The notes: a model not told the origin generated them from the letters alone. Numbered from the stretch's first letter, positions 40,332-51,853 are shown. The stretch: 64,000 bases of DNA from Citrobacter amalonaticus (GCA_028994555.1 JARDVN010000001.1:124001-188000); one strand, 5' to 3'. Made by a program: numbers and translations.

Positions 40332-41528
40332 ATGTCCGTTTTCTCACTGAAGATCGATATTGCCGATAACCGCTTTTACAACGGTGAAACGTCGCCCCTT
40401 TTTTCGCAAAAACAGGCCAAAGTGGCTCGCCAGTTCCATCAAAAGATCGCGGGCTACCGCCCAACGCCGCTCTGTGCGCTGGATGACCTTGCCCGGCTGT
40501 TTGGCGTGAAGAAAATCCTCGTTAAGGATGAGTCAAAACGCTTCGGACTGAACGCGTTCAAGATGCTCGGCGGGGCTTATGCCATCGCCTGCCTGCTGTG
40601 TGAAAAATATCATCTTGATATTGAGACGCTCTCTTTCGAACAGCTCAAAAACGCCATTGGCGAAAAAATGACGTTTGCCACCACCACCGACGGTAACCAC
40701 GGTCGCGGTATTGCCTGGGCGGCACAACAACTCGGACAACATGCGGTGATTTACATGCCGAAAGGCTCAGCGCAAGAACGCGTGGACGCCATTCTCAACC
40801 TCGGCGCGGAGTGCATCGTCACCGACATGAACTATGACGATACCGTTCGTCTGACTATGCAGCACGCCCAACAAAACGGCTGGGAAGTGGTGCAGGACAC
40901 CGCCTGGGAAGGTTACACCAAAATCCCCACCTGGATTATGCAGGGCTACGCCACCCTGGCCGATGAGGCCGTTGAGCAAATGCGCGCCCTGGACGTGACG
41001 CCGACCCACGTGCTGTTACAGGCTGGCGTTGGCGCCATGGCGGGCGGCGTGCTGGGCTACCTGGTCGACGTCTATGGTCCGCAAAACCTGCACAGCATTA
41101 TCGTCGAACCCGACAAAGCGGACTGCATTTATCGTTCCGGCGTGAAAGGCGGCATCGTCAACGTCGGTGGGGATATGGCGACCATCATGGCCGGTCTGGC
41201 CTGTGGTGAACCTAACCCGCTCGGCTGGGAAATTCTGCGCAACTGCGCCACCCAATTTATCTCCTGCCAGGACAGCGTCGCCGCGCTGGGCATGCGCGTG
41301 CTGGGCAATCCGTTTGGCAGCGACCCGCGGGTGATCTCCGGCGAGTCCGGCGCCGTAGGGTTGGGCGTTCTGGCTGCCGTCCATCATCACCCACAGCGCC
41401 AGGCCCTAATGGACAAACTGGCGTTAGATAACGATGCCGTTGTGCTGGTCATCAGTACCGAAGGCGATACCGATGTGAAGCACTACCGGGAAGTGGTCTG
41501 GGAAGGCAAACATCCGGTCGCACTGTAA
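40332..41528 (+). CDS. ygeX: diaminopropionate ammonia-lyase YgeX
   Basis: PLP enzyme that cleaves 2,3-diaminopropionate to pyruvate and two ammonia. The PLP lysine lies in [27 protein letters not shown] is the phosphate/substrate loop and [14 protein letters not shown] the glycine-rich loop. The 398 residues match E. coli. In recent work on anaerobic purine breakdown by gut bacteria this enzyme is part of the route from urate to central metabolites. The frame is intact. Confidence 0.94.
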   Translation: MSVFSLKIDIADNRFYNGETSPLFSQKQAKVARQFHQKIAGYRPTPLCALDDLARLFGVKKILVKDESKRFGLNAFKMLGGAYAIACLLCEKYHLDIETLSFEQLKNAIGEKMTFATTTDGNHGRGIAWAAQQLGQHAVIYMPKGSAQERVDAILNLGAECIVTDMNYDDTVRLTMQHAQQNGWEVVQDTAWEGYTKIPTWIMQGYATLADEAVEQMRALDVTPTHVLLQAGVGAMAGGVLGYLVDVYGPQNLHSIIVEPDKADCIYRSGVKGGIVNVGGDMATIMAGLACGEPNPLGWEILRNCATQFISCQDSVAALGMRVLGNPFGSDPRVISGESGAVGLGVLAAVHHHPQRQALMDKLALDNDAVVLVISTEGDTDVKHYREVVWEGKHPVAL

Positions 41529-41586
41529 TCACCCCTATTGGAAAACGCTCCCCAGGAGATTCGGGAGCGAACACTGGAGAAAAGTC

Positions 41587-42799
41587 ATGGCTAAGCACAT
41601 TCCTTTTAAACTGATTCTTGAAAAAGCAAACGAGTACAAAGAAGACATGACGCGTTTCCTGCGCGACATGGTCGCCATTCCCAGCGAAAGCTGCGATGAA
41701 AAACGTGTTATCCATCGCATCAAACAAGAAATGGAGAAAGTCGGTTTCGATAAAGTCGAGATCGACCCGATGGGCAACATTCTGGGATACATCGGCCATG
41801 GTCCGCGCCTGGTCGCGATGGACGCGCATATCGATACGGTCGGTATCGGCAATATCAACAACTGGAATTTTGATCCGTACGAAGGGATGGAGACCGACGA
41901 ACTGATCGGCGGGCGCGGCACGTCTGACCAGGAAGGCGGCATGGCGTCCATGGTTTACGCCGGGAAGATCATTAAAGATCTCGGTCTGGAAGATGAGTAC
42001 ACGCTGCTGGTCACCGGTACGGTACAGGAAGAGGACTGTGATGGTCTGTGCTGGCAGTACATCATCGAGCAATCCGGTATCCGTCCGGAGTTTGTCGTCA
42101 GTACCGAGCCGACCGATTGCCAGGTTTATCGTGGACAGCGCGGGCGCATGGAGATACGCATTGATGTGCAGGGGGGTCAGTTGTCACGGTTCCGCCCCGG
42201 AACGCGGCGATAACGCCATTTTTAAAATGGGCCCCATTCTCAACGAATTACAGGAATTGTCACAACATCTGGCTTATGACGAATTCCTCGGTAAAGGCAC
42301 CTTAACCGTTTCCGAAATCTTCTTCACCTCGCCAAGCCGCTGCGCCGTGGCAGACAGTTGCGCCGTCTCCATCGACCGTCGTCTGACCTGGGGTGAAACC
42401 TGGGAAGGCGCGCTGGAAGAGATCCGCGCCCTGCCGGCTGTAAAAAAAGCCAATGCGGTGGTCTCAATGTACAATTATGACCGCCCTTCCTGGACCGGGC
42501 TGGTTTACCCGACCGAATGCTACTTCCCCACCTGGAAAGTGGAAGAAGATCACTTCACCGTCAAAGCGCTGGTCAATGCCTATGAAGGTCTGTTCGGCAA
42601 AGCGCCGGTGGTCGATAAGTGGACCTTCTCCACCAACGGCGTCTCGATTATGGGACGTCACGGTATTCCGGTGATCGGTTTTGGTCCGGGTAAAGAACCC
42701 GAAGCCCACGCGCCAAACGAAAAAACCTGGAAATCACATCTGGTGACCTGCGCCGCGATGTACGCTGCCATTCCACTGTCCTGGCTGGCAACGAAATAA
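41587..42799 (+). pseudogene. ygeY: YgeY, M20-family metallohydrolase, frameshifted
   Basis: Zinc-dependent M20 hydrolase of the ArgE/DapE type. Metal and catalytic motifs: [23 protein letters not shown] and [12 protein letters not shown] six-G run at 42171-42176 throws the frame at IDVQGG; with five it reads [20 protein letters not shown] and joins the frame ending PLSWLATK. Repaired length is 403 residues, the E. coli length as I recall. The broken part includes the dimerisation domain and the last metal-ligand region, so the protein as written would be dead. Confidence 0.92.
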
Positions 42800-42813
42800 C
42801 CATCCATCTGTCT

Positions 42814-42833
42814 CCCCCCGGTTTACCGGGGGG
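42814..42833 (+). terminator. hairpin between ygeY and hyuA
   Basis: CCCCCCGG and CCGGGGGG form a perfect 8-bp stem around TTTA, followed by ATTTCTGG. The two six-base runs pair exactly. Confidence 0.55.
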
Positions 42834-42849
42834 ATTTCTGGAGTGTGCT

Positions 42850-44257
42850 ATGCGCGTATTGATTAAAAATGGCATTGTCGTTAACGCCGACGGACAGGCT
42901 GAACAGGATCTGCTGATTGAGAGCGGCATTGTTCGTCAACTGGACGCAGAGATTACACCGCCCCCCCTCGTGTGAAGTGATTGACGCTGCGGGATGCTAC
43001 GTTTTTCCTGGCGGCGTGGATGTGCATACGCATTTCAATATCGACACCGGACTCGCCCGTAGCTGTGATGATTTTTTTACCGGTACCCGCGCAGCGGCGT
43101 GTGGCGGTACAACAACCATTATTGACCATATGGGCTTTGGCCCGTCAGGCTGTCGCTTACACCATCAACTGGAAGTCTATCAGGGGTACGCCGCCCATAA
43201 AGCGGCAATCGACTACAGCTTTCACGGGGTCATTCAACACGTCAATCATGCCATCCTTGACGAGATCCCGGCGATGGTGGAAGAAGGCATTAGCAGCTTC
43301 AAGCTCTATCTGACCTACCAGTACAAACTCAACGATGATGAAACCTTGCAGGTGCTGCGCCGTCTGCACAAGTCCGGCGCGCTGACCACCGTCCACCCGG
43401 AAAACGATGCCGCCATCGCCAGTAAACGGGCCGAATTCATTGCCGCTGGCTTAACGTCGCCACGCTATCACGCCCTGAGCAGACCGCTGGAATGTGAAGC
43501 AGAAGCCATCGCCAGGATGATTAACCTCGCGCAGTTAGCGGGAAACGCGCCATTGTATATCGTCCACTTATCCAATGGTCTGGGGCTGGACTATTTACGC
43601 CTGGCGAAAGCGAATCATCAGCCCGTGTGGATAGAGACTTGCCCGCAATATCTGCTGCTGGATGAACGCCGTTATGACGCGGAAGATGGCCTGAACTTCA
43701 TTCTCAGCCCGCCGTTACGCAATGTACGTGAGCAGGACAAGCTCTGGTGCGGCATCAGTGACGGCGCCATTGACGTCGTGGCGACTGACCACTGCACCTT
43801 CTCAATGGCGCAGCGCCAGCAGATCTCCGGCGGCGATTTTAGCCGCTGCCCGAATGGTTTACCCGGCGTGGAAAACCGCCTGCAACTGCTCTTTTCTGAA
43901 GGTGTAATGAGCGGGCGAATAACCCCTGAACGTTTTGTCGCGCTAACCAGTACGATGCCCGCCAGGTTATTCGGCCTGTGGCCGCAGAAGGGGCAACTGG
44001 CCCCAGGTGCCGACGGCGATGTCGTGATTATCGATCCCCGCCAGAGCCAGGTTATCCATCACGCACAGTTGCACGATAACGCCGATTATTCGCCCTGGGA
44101 GGGGTTTCGCTGTCAGGGTGCGATTGTCAGAACACTGTCGCGTGGCGAAACGATCTTCTGTGATGGCGTTTTTACAGGAAAAGCAGGCCGGGGCCGCTTC
44201 TTACGACGTAAGCCTTTTACCCCGCCCGGCGTGGGTGAAACAGACAACTGTGTATGA
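42850..44257 (+). pseudogene. hyuA: D-phenylhydantoinase/dihydropyrimidinase HyuA, frameshifted near the start
   Basis: Cyclic amidohydrolase with a binuclear metal centre: HTHFN (HxH), the carboxylated Lys in SSFKLYLTYQYKL, HLSNGLGLDY and ATDHCTF. The start at 42850 (MRVLIKNGIVVNADGQAEQD) is in a different frame from the catalytic part because of a seven-C run at 42961-42967; with six it reads TPPPSCEVIDAAGCYVFPGG. Repaired length is 468 residues. Acts in ring opening within the purine pathway. It lies 13 bases before yqeA. Confidence 0.92.
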
Positions 44258-44270
44258 TAAGTGAGGAAAA

Positions 44271-45203
44271 ATGAGCAAGAAAATTGTTCTCGCGCTGGGT
44301 GGTAACGCGCTGGGAGAGGATCTGGCCGGACAGATGCAGGCCGTAAAAATCACGGCACAGGCCATTGTGGATCTCATTGCGCAGGGCCATGAGGTTATCG
44401 TGACCCACGGGAATGGGCCGCAGGTGGGGATGATCAACCAGGCATTTGAAGCAGCGGCAAAAACAGAAGCGCACTCTCCCATGCTGCCGATGTCCGTCTG
44501 CGTGGCATTAAGCCAGGGCTATATCGGCTACGATCTGCAAAACGCACTGCGCGAAGAGTTACTCTCACGCGGAATGCACAAACCTGTCGCCACGCTGGTG
44601 ACGCAGGTAGAGGTCGACGCTAACGATCCTGCGTTCCTGAACCCCACCAAACCCATCGGTTCATTCTTCACACAGCAGGAAGCGGAACAGTTAGAAAAAC
44701 AAGGCTATACGCTCAAAGAAGACGCCGGTCGCGGTTATCGTCGTGTCGTGGCTTCGCCTAAGCCGGTGGACATCATTGAGAAAGAGACCGTCAACGCGCT
44801 GGTAGATGCCGGTCAGGTGGTCATTACCGTGGGCGGAGGCGGTATTCCGGTGATTCGCGAAGGCAACCATCTGCGGGGTGCCAGCGCGGTGATCGACAAA
44901 GACTGGGCCAGTGCCCGCCTGGCAGAGATGATCGACGCGGATATGCTCATCATCCTGACGGCGGTCGAAAAAGTGGCCATTAACTTCGGTAAAGAAAATG
45001 AGCAATGGCTGGATCGCCTGTCGCTAAGCGACGCGGAACGCTTTATCCGCGAGGGGCATTTCGCCAAAGGTTCCATGTTGCCAAAAGTAGAGGCCGCAGC
45101 GTCGTTCGCCCGCTCTCGTCCCGGTCGGGAAGCCCTGATTACGGTGCTCAGTAAAGCGAAAGAAGGGATTGAGGGAAAAACCGGAACGGTTATCTGCCAG
45201 TAG
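44271..45203 (+). CDS. yqeA: carbamate kinase-like protein YqeA
   Basis: Amino-acid kinase family, carbamate kinase type: ALGGNALGEDLAGQ, VTHGNGPQVGMINQ, GGGGIPV and the RLAEMIDADMLIILTAVE strand. It would make ATP from carbamoyl phosphate at the end of purine breakdown, giving substrate-level energy during anaerobic growth. The 310 residues match E. coli and the frame is intact. Last gene of ygeWXY-hyuA-yqeA, followed by a REP-like element. Confidence 0.93.
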   Translation: MSKKIVLALGGNALGEDLAGQMQAVKITAQAIVDLIAQGHEVIVTHGNGPQVGMINQAFEAAAKTEAHSPMLPMSVCVALSQGYIGYDLQNALREELLSRGMHKPVATLVTQVEVDANDPAFLNPTKPIGSFFTQQEAEQLEKQGYTLKEDAGRGYRRVVASPKPVDIIEKETVNALVDAGQVVITVGGGGIPVIREGNHLRGASAVIDKDWASARLAEMIDADMLIILTAVEKVAINFGKENEQWLDRLSLSDAERFIREGHFAKGSMLPKVEAAASFARSRPGREALITVLSKAKEGIEGKTGTVICQ

Positions 45204-45269
45204 TCTGATGTGTTTTATTCACCGCGTTCGCCGGGGGAGCTTCGCTCGCCCGGCCTGACTGGTGCGGGT

Positions 45270-45296
45270 AGGCCGGACAAGGCGGTGCCATCCGGC
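45270..45296. repeat. REP-like palindromic element between yqeA and yqeB
   Basis: AGGCCGGACAAGG and CGGTGCCATCCGGC form the imperfect GC-rich palindrome typical of enterobacterial REP units. The genes on either side converge, the usual place for such elements. Confidence 0.6.
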
Positions 45297-45323
45297 CATT
45301 CGCATTACGCCACTTCAAGCACC

Positions 45324-46931
45324 TCATTTGTTGACTTCACCCCCCTGATGCATCAGCATCATCAGCGCTTCCAGTACCCCGCCGCCTATCGCTCTCGCCT
45401 TATCGGAGACGCTGGTAAAATCGGCCGTCTCGCCGCGTGGGTCGATATCGCCGATCTTAAAACCGCCCACCACCGCCAGCCCGTCGCTCAACAGGCCGCG
45501 CACCATCCCCGACAGCGGTGCCTTGATTTCGGTTTCACCTATCCAGGCAATCACCTCTCCCTCTTCCACCAAATCGCCTAATTTTACTCTGGCGCGCATG
45601 ATGCCTGCGGCGGGTGCACGAATCACCCGTCGTGCGGTATGCCCCATGATATTGCCAGGTATCCCGGTATTTTCCTGCGCGCAACCGGCGTAAATCACCT
45701 GTCCCAGCCAGTGTCCACGATTCGTTTCAATCACTGCATGGCAGTCTTCGCCCGCAGTAAACCCAGGGCCCAGCGCAATGGTCACGGGAGCCATATCTTT
45801 GCGCGTCCCCAGATTTTGTTTTGCCAGAATCGCATCCACCACGCAGACGGGTTTCAGTGCGTCAATCAGCGAACCTGCGGGATCGACCAGAATCGGGATA
45901 AAACCACGTTCGGCTAACGCCGCTGCTTCGGCCGACGAGGTGGCCAGCCGGGCCGTCACGCCTTCCACGATCATTTCGCCATCAAAGACTGCCTGTGCGA
46001 ACGCAACGCTGCGGCGAATGACGGTTGGTTTTTCCACTTCCAGCATGATCACTTTGAAACCGGCATGGAACAGTCGCAGCGCCACGCCGCTGGCGATATC
46101 TCCCGCGCCACGAATCACCACCCGCTGATGGCCGGACGGATGCGCGGCGCGCATCATCAGCCCGCCTGGCGCATTATTTTTGACCTGTAAGATCTCCGCC
46201 AGCACGCTGATGGCAATCTCCTGCGGGGTTTCGGCGCCAATGTTGTAACCCACCGGCGCATGCAGGCGGGCAATGTGCTCTTCACCGACGCCCTTCTCCC
46301 GCAACTGACGCATAAACAGCTGCACTTTGCGACGGCTTGCCAGCAAACCCAACCACGCGACAGGCTGCTCGATCAATTTGTCCAGCGCTTCCCGATCCTG
46401 ATTGTTCGTCGCGATAAGCACAAAGTTGTCCGGACGGATCGCCAGCGCATCCACTGCCGCAGTAAAGGAATCGGCATGTAACAATTGCACCGAGGGAGGA
46501 AAAGCGTCCGGATTGACGCTCTCGCGATACACATCCGCCACCACAATATCAAACCCTAACAGCGCCGCACTCTGGGCAATCGCCCGGTTCACATGCCCGC
46601 CGCCGATTAACACCAGTCGCGGGCGCAGGCCGTGCACGCTGATGAAAACCGACATCGCGCCGCCGCAATCCGAGCCGACGGCATCAGCGCCGTTGCGAGC
46701 CATCCGGCCATGAAACATGCGCGGCTTTCTCTCCTGTAACGCCAGCAGCGCCTCATCGATCACCTTGCGCTCCACCATGCCTCCGCCGATAGTCCCGACG
46801 ATAGACCCATCCTGATGAACCAGCATCTGTGCCGAATGGCGGGGCGTGGAACCCCGGCTATCGACAATTTGCGCCAGCGCAAAGGGGCGGTTTTGCTCTT
46901 CAAGTTTTGCAGCCTCTGTGAAAATATTCAT
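45324..46931 (-). CDS. yqeB: YqeB, XdhC/CoxI-type molybdenum-hydroxylase maturation protein
   Basis: N-terminal XdhC/CoxI domain (DSRGSTPRHSAQMLV, GTIGGGMVE, LVLIGGGHVNRAIAQSA) and a C-terminal domain of the selenium-dependent molybdenum hydroxylase system (VVIRGAGDIASGVALRLFHA). It is expected to insert or sulfurate the cofactor of XdhABC and XdhD. As written it ends MHQGGEVNK; a six-base run at 45340-45345 should have five, giving MHQGVKSTNEVLEVA and a stop at 45305, 541 residues as I recall for E. coli. The domains are unaffected, so it may still work. Confidence 0.9.
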   Translation of the reverse strand: MNIFTEAAKLEEQNRPFALAQIVDSRGSTPRHSAQMLVHQDGSIVGTIGGGMVERKVIDEALLALQERKPRMFHGRMARNGADAVGSDCGGAMSVFISVHGLRPRLVLIGGGHVNRAIAQSAALLGFDIVVADVYRESVNPDAFPPSVQLLHADSFTAAVDALAIRPDNFVLIATNNQDREALDKLIEQPVAWLGLLASRRKVQLFMRQLREKGVGEEHIARLHAPVGYNIGAETPQEIAISVLAEILQVKNNAPGGLMMRAAHPSGHQRVVIRGAGDIASGVALRLFHAGFKVIMLEVEKPTVIRRSVAFAQAVFDGEMIVEGVTARLATSSAEAAALAERGFIPILVDPAGSLIDALKPVCVVDAILAKQNLGTRKDMAPVTIALGPGFTAGEDCHAVIETNRGHWLGQVIYAGCAQENTGIPGNIMGHTARRVIRAPAAGIMRARVKLGDLVEEGEVIAWIGETEIKAPLSGMVRGLLSDGLAVVGGFKIGDIDPRGETADFTSVSDKARAIGGGVLEALMMLMHQGGEVNK

Positions 46932-46979
46932 ACAGACCTCAATGGATATCCTTTCAGTAACCCGGTGTCCCCGGCGTCG

Positions 46980-47747
46980 CTATCTCACAAATCTGCGCGC
47001 GATTGCGGGTGTCTCCTGTGCATTCCCCAGCCAGATAGCCTGCACATCACCGTCTGATAACGGCTGGATGAGCTCACTTTCATCAATGGCATTCTCAGAT
47101 TGAGAAACACGATTGAGAAACCAGACGCGTCGGCTGGCTGGTGGGGCATTTTTAAAAGCCCCCTGTGGATGCTGAACCAGGCGAATAAGCGCCTTTAGCG
47201 ATAAGGGAGCCCCTTCCGTCAGGCCTGTCATCCCGGCGAACTGCGGCCAGCGATGCACCAGCTTTGCCCCCACGCGTTTCCCCAGCAGATGTCCACCCAT
47301 CACGGCAATCACGCAGCAACTGCTTTCAGGTATGCAAGGTTCGTGCTCATCTGGCGCTTTAAGCGGCATTCCACGGGCGCCGTCTGCCTCGACGAGAACC
47401 ACGTCACATTCTGATCGTCTGGCTAAGGCATCGATGACGTCGGGTGAGAAACCACGCGCTTTTCCCAATGGCGCTTTCCACGACCGAAAGCAGGTTATGA
47501 TGGGTTGCATTAATACGTGATACGGCAGCCCGGCGGGATCCCGACAGAAAAGGGTCGGCCAGGACTGGTCAGGCAGAAACATATGCGTCGTCGTGGTGAT
47601 AAATACCCGTCGACCGGATAACTGAAAGAGATGAGCGAGCCAGAAAAGCGTACTGGTTTTTCCACCCGCACCGACAATGGAAATAACCGTTGGTCGTTTC
47701 TGTGCACCTAAATCAAAGAATAAAGAAGTATCACCCAATATACTCAT
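46980..47747 (-). CDS. yqeC: YqeC, selenium-dependent hydroxylase accessory protein
   Basis: P-loop protein: ISIVGAGGKTSTLFWLAHLF near the N-terminus is a GxxGxGKT-like loop; VVLVEADGARGMPLKAPDEHEP is the conserved middle motif. The family co-occurs with selenium-dependent molybdenum hydroxylases. ATG 47747 (MSILGDTSLFF) gives 255 residues and matches the E. coli start; the frame extends to 47783 without need. It shares the divergent promoter space with mocA and precedes yqeB. Confidence 0.9.
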   Translation of the reverse strand: MSILGDTSLFFDLGAQKRPTVISIVGAGGKTSTLFWLAHLFQLSGRRVFITTTTHMFLPDQSWPTLFCRDPAGLPYHVLMQPIITCFRSWKAPLGKARGFSPDVIDALARRSECDVVLVEADGARGMPLKAPDEHEPCIPESSCCVIAVMGGHLLGKRVGAKLVHRWPQFAGMTGLTEGAPLSLKALIRLVQHPQGAFKNAPPASRRVWFLNRVSQSENAIDESELIQPLSDGDVQAIWLGNAQETPAIARRFVR

Positions 47748-47795
47748 AAGCCTCTCTGAAGTGACACAACGTCTAATAGACATTATGGAATCGCC

Positions 47796-48368
47796 ATGCC
47801 CGTCGTCGACTGTATAATTACTGCTGCTGGGTTATCATCCAGAATGGGAAAATGGAAAATGATGTTACCCTGGCGCGGGGGGACAATTCTTGATGCAAGT
47901 ATCAAAAACGCGCTGCAATTCTGTAACAGAGTAATATTGGTTTCCGGTTACCGCGCCACGGAGATACATAATCGCTATGCACATCAGCCGAATATTATTA
48001 TTACGTACAATCCGGATTATGCTCAGGGCTTATTTACATCAATTAAAGCTGGCGCGGCCGCCGTGCACAGCGAGTACTGCTTCATCACGCACGGTGACAT
48101 GCCTGAACTGAATAACGATATTTTCCTTAAAATCTGGGCCTTACGCAACGATAACGCACTTATCCCTTGCTATCAGGGCCAACCCGGCCATCCTATATTA
48201 CTTTCCAAAAAATGCCTGTTGCAGGCCATCTCACAACCGGATGTCAGCAGTATGCGTCAGGCATTACTGCGCGGAAAACATAATATCATTGAAATGAACG
48301 ATGCCCGAATCACTCTGGACATTGATACACCAGAGGATTTTATCAATGCGCAAAATCGACACAGATAA
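47796..48368 (+). CDS. mocA: molybdenum cofactor cytidylyltransferase MocA
   Basis: Transfers CMP from CTP to molybdopterin, giving the MCD cofactor used by xanthine-dehydrogenase-type enzymes. The nucleotidyltransferase signature ITAAGLSSRMGKWKMMLPW is at residues 8-26, THGDMPELN provides the metal Asp, and GQPGHPILLSK the substrate loop. It is 190 residues. It contains an in-frame six-G run (47877-47882, RGG) without a break, so not every long G run in this window is a frameshift. Confidence 0.93.
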   Translation: MPVVDCIITAAGLSSRMGKWKMMLPWRGGTILDASIKNALQFCNRVILVSGYRATEIHNRYAHQPNIIITYNPDYAQGLFTSIKAGAAAVHSEYCFITHGDMPELNNDIFLKIWALRNDNALIPCYQGQPGHPILLSKKCLLQAISQPDVSSMRQALLRGKHNIIEMNDARITLDIDTPEDFINAQNRHR

Positions 48369-48745
48369 ATAGTAAATACGGAGTTAAACGATTGCGTTCA
48401 AATATCCTCTGATTCATTTTTCACTTATCATAATGATAAGCTAACGCCATTTTTGAGAAAACAGAATGCGATGATGAAATACCTTATCGCAATACCTCTC
48501 CCGGCTGATTTCCATTCTCATTTAGCGTTTGTGAGATATTTCACAAAGCGGACTTAAGATTAGAAGCGCCTCACAAAATTATATTTTTATGGCTCTGCTT
48601 TGTCAGAGTGGTGCGAATGTTGCTCTATTTCTCCAAACCGCCGGTTTTATCAGTCCCGGTCAACCAATGACATTTATGAACACGCGCACCTTCCGGTTGT
48701 CTTGCCACGACCTGAAGGAAGCCGAGTCAAGCTAAGGAGAGGGGT
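48369..48745. other. ygfK upstream region
   Basis: About 375 bases with no gene; holds a consensus CRP-type site. The frame that runs upstream of the ygfK start (from 48600) is out of phase with the natural ATG. Confidence 0.55.
48528..48547. promoter_or_regulatory. CRP-type binding site upstream of ygfK
   Basis: TTTGTGAGATATTTCACAAA is a dyad with the exact CRP core TGTGA-N6-TCACA. It lies about 200 bases before the ygfK start, so the promoter probably lies just downstream and the leader is long. Confidence 0.6.
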
Positions 48746-51700
48746 ATGGGGGGATATAATGCGTCCGATTCCGTTTGAGGAACTTTTGACGCGCCTATTT
48801 GATGAATATCAACAGCAGCGCTCGATCTTTGGTATTCCTGAGCAGCAGTTCTATTCACCGGAAAAAGGCAAATCGATAAGCGTATTCGGTGAAACCTGTG
48901 CCACCCCCGTCGGCCCCGCCGCCGGCCCGCACACCCAGCTCGCACAAAATATCATCACCTCCTGGCTGACCGGAGGCCGGTTTATTGAACTCAAAACAGT
49001 GCAAATTCTCGATCGGCTCGAACTGGAAAAACCCTGTATTGATGCCGAAGATGAGTGCTTCAATACCGAATGGTCGACGGAATTTACCCTGCTGAAAGCA
49101 TGGGATGAATATCTTAAAGCCTGGTTCGCCCTGCATTTGCTGGAGCAACTGCTGCAACCATCAGGTACCGATACCGGTAAGTCGTTCATTTTTAATATGA
49201 GCGTCGGCTATAACCTTGACGGCATCAGGCAACCGCCCATGCAGGAGTTCATCAACAACATGATGGACGCTTCGGCGCATCCTAAATTTGCGCAGTACCG
49301 CGACACGCTACAGCGATGGCTGCACGATGAGACATTCCTCGCGCGCCACGGGTTGAACGACCATCGGGAACGTCTACAGGCGCTGCCGGGGCGCATTCCC
49401 GCAAAACTGGTGCAGGGCGTCACGCTCTCCACGATGCACGGTTGCCCACCGCACGAAATCGAAGCCATCTGCCGCTACATGCTGGAAGAAAAAGGGCTGA
49501 ATACCTTTGTGAAGCTGAATCCGACGCTGCTGGGCTACTCACGCGTACGTGAAATTCTGGACAGCTGTGGCTTCGGCTATATCGGCTTAAAAGAGGAGTC
49601 ATTTGAGCACGATCTTAAGCTCACCCAGGCGCTGGAAATGTTGCAGCGCTTAATGGCGCTGGCAAAAGAAAAGTCGCTGGGTTTTGGCGTAAAACTCACC
49701 AACACCCTTGGCACCGTCAATAACAAAGGTGCGCTACCCGGTGAAGAGATGTATATGTCTGGCCGGGCGCTGTTCCCGCTTTCGATTAACGTGGCTGCGG
49801 TGCTTTCCCGGGCGTTTAACGGCCAATTACCCATCTCCTATTCCGGCGGCGCCAGCCAGTTGACCATCCGCGATATCTTTGACACCGGCATTCGTCCGAT
49901 CACCATGGCGACCGACCTGTTAAAGCCAGGCGGTTACCTGCGACTCAGTGCCTGTATGCGCGAGCTGGAGTCCTCGGATGCGTGGGGAATGGCGCATGTC
50001 GATGTCGAACGTTTGAATCGACTGGCAGAAGAGGCCGTCACGATGGCCTACACCCAAAAACACTGGAAACCTGAAGAACGCATTGACGTAGCCGACAGCT
50101 TGCCGCTGACCGACTGCTACGTCGCCCCGTGTATTACGGCCTGCGCCATCAAACAGGACATTCCCGAGTATATTCGTCTGCTGGGCGAGCAGCGTTATGC
50201 CGACGCGCTGGAGCTTATCTATCAGCGAAACGCCCTCCCCGCAATCACCGGTCATATCTGCGATCACCAGTGCCAGTACAACTGTACCCGTCTGGACTAT
50301 GACAGCGCCCTGAACATCCGTGAACTGAAAAAAGTGGCGCTGGAAAAGGGTTGGGATGAATACAAACAGCGCTGGCACAAACCTGCAGGCTCGGGCTCAC
50401 GTCATCCGGTTGCAGTCATCGGAGCGGGCCCGGCCGGGCTTTCGGCTGGTTACTTCCTTGCTCGCGCCGGGCATCCAGTGACGCTATTTGAACGCGAAGC
50501 CAACGCGGGCGGCGTGGTGAAAAATATCATTCCTCAGTTCCGTATTCCGGCAGAACTCATCCAGCACGATATCGATTTTGTCGCCGATCACGGTGTGAAA
50601 TTCGAATATGGCTGTGCGCCTGATCTGACCGTACAGGGCCTGAAAGATCAGGGGTTCCACTACGTACTGATCGCAACCGGTACGGATAAAAACAGCGGCG
50701 TGAAGCTCGACGGCGATAACCCCAACATCTGGAAATCGCTACCTTTCCTGCGTGAATATAACCAGGGAACTGCGTTGACGCTCGGTAAGCATGTGGCGAT
50801 CGTCGGCGCAGGCAACACGGCGATGGACTGTGCCCGTGCGGCACTGCGCGTGCCGGGCGTGGAAAACGTCACCGTGGTCTACCGTCGTTCGCTGCAGGAG
50901 ATGCCCGCCTGGCGGGAAGAGTATGAAGAGGCCCTGCACGATGGGGTTAAGTTCCGTTTCCTCAACAATCCGGAACGTTTTGATGCGGATGGCACACTCA
51001 CCCTGCGCGTCATGACGCTCGGGGAGCCGGATGAGAAAGGACGACGCCGTCCGGTAGAAACCGACGAAACGCTGACTTTGCACATCGATAGTCTGATTAC
51101 CGCCATTGGCGAACAGCAGGATACCGTAGCACTGAATGCAATGGGTATTCCGCTGGACAGCAAAGGCTGGCCAGAGGTGAATCACAACGGCGAAACCCGC
51201 CTCACCGACGTGTTCATGATTGGCGACGTCCAGCGTGGTCCGTCATCCATTGTTGCTGCTATCGGCTCTGCGCGTCGGGCCACGGATACCATCCTCTGGC
51301 GGGAAAATATTCGCTCCCACCATGACGATAAACGCTGGAATAACGTCAGCCCCGCTGAAATCTATCAGCGCAAAGGCGAGATCGCGGTCGCGAAGGTCGA
51401 TAAAGACGACCGTGACGCCTTTGTCGCCCAGGAAGCGGCCCGCTGTCTTGAATGCAACTATGTCTGCAGCAAATGCGTGGATGTCTGTCCAAACCGCGCC
51501 AATGTGTCGATTCCCGTTCCAGGCTTCCAGAACCGCTTCCAGACGCTGCACCTGGACGCTTACTGCAACGAATGCGGTAACTGCGCTCAATTCTGCCCAT
51601 GGCAGGGCAAGCCGTACAAAGACAAAGTCACGCTCTTTAGCCTGTCACAGGATTTCGACAACAGCAGCAACCCGGGTTTCCTGGTGGAAGACGATCGGGT

Positions 51701-51851
51701 CAGAGTCCGGCTGAATGACCAAAGCTGGGTGTTAAACATCAGCCATGATGGGCAGTTCGCCAGCATCCCGCCGGAGCTGGATGACATGTGTCGCATCATC
51801 AGCTATGTCCATCAGCATCACTCTTACCTGTTAGGTCGCGTGGAGGTGTAA
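48746..51851 (+). CDS. ygfK: YgfK, iron-sulfur flavoprotein oxidoreductase; start codon put out of frame
   Basis: Large oxidoreductase, about 1034 residues. Dihydropyrimidine-dehydrogenase-like N-terminal half (VFGETCATPVGPAAGPHTQL; MHGCPPHEIEAICRYM), GltD-like NAD(P)/FAD domain (VAVIGAGPAGLSAGYFLARA, VAIVGAGNTAMDCARAA) and C-terminal [4Fe-4S] motifs (CLECNYVCSKCVDVCP, CNECGNCAQFCP). Proposed to carry electrons in the cluster's selenium/molybdenum route. AAGGAG precedes ATG 48746, which reads ATGGGGGGATAT; with five G instead of six (48748-48753) it is MGDIMRPIPFEELL. As written translation would have to start elsewhere, for example at ATG 48759. Confidence 0.92.
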
Positions 51852-51853
51852 TC

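Noticed and set aside
47877..47882. Six-G run inside mocA as a further frameshift
   Set aside because: The run encodes RGG in frame and the rest of MocA is normal, so the written length is the coding length.
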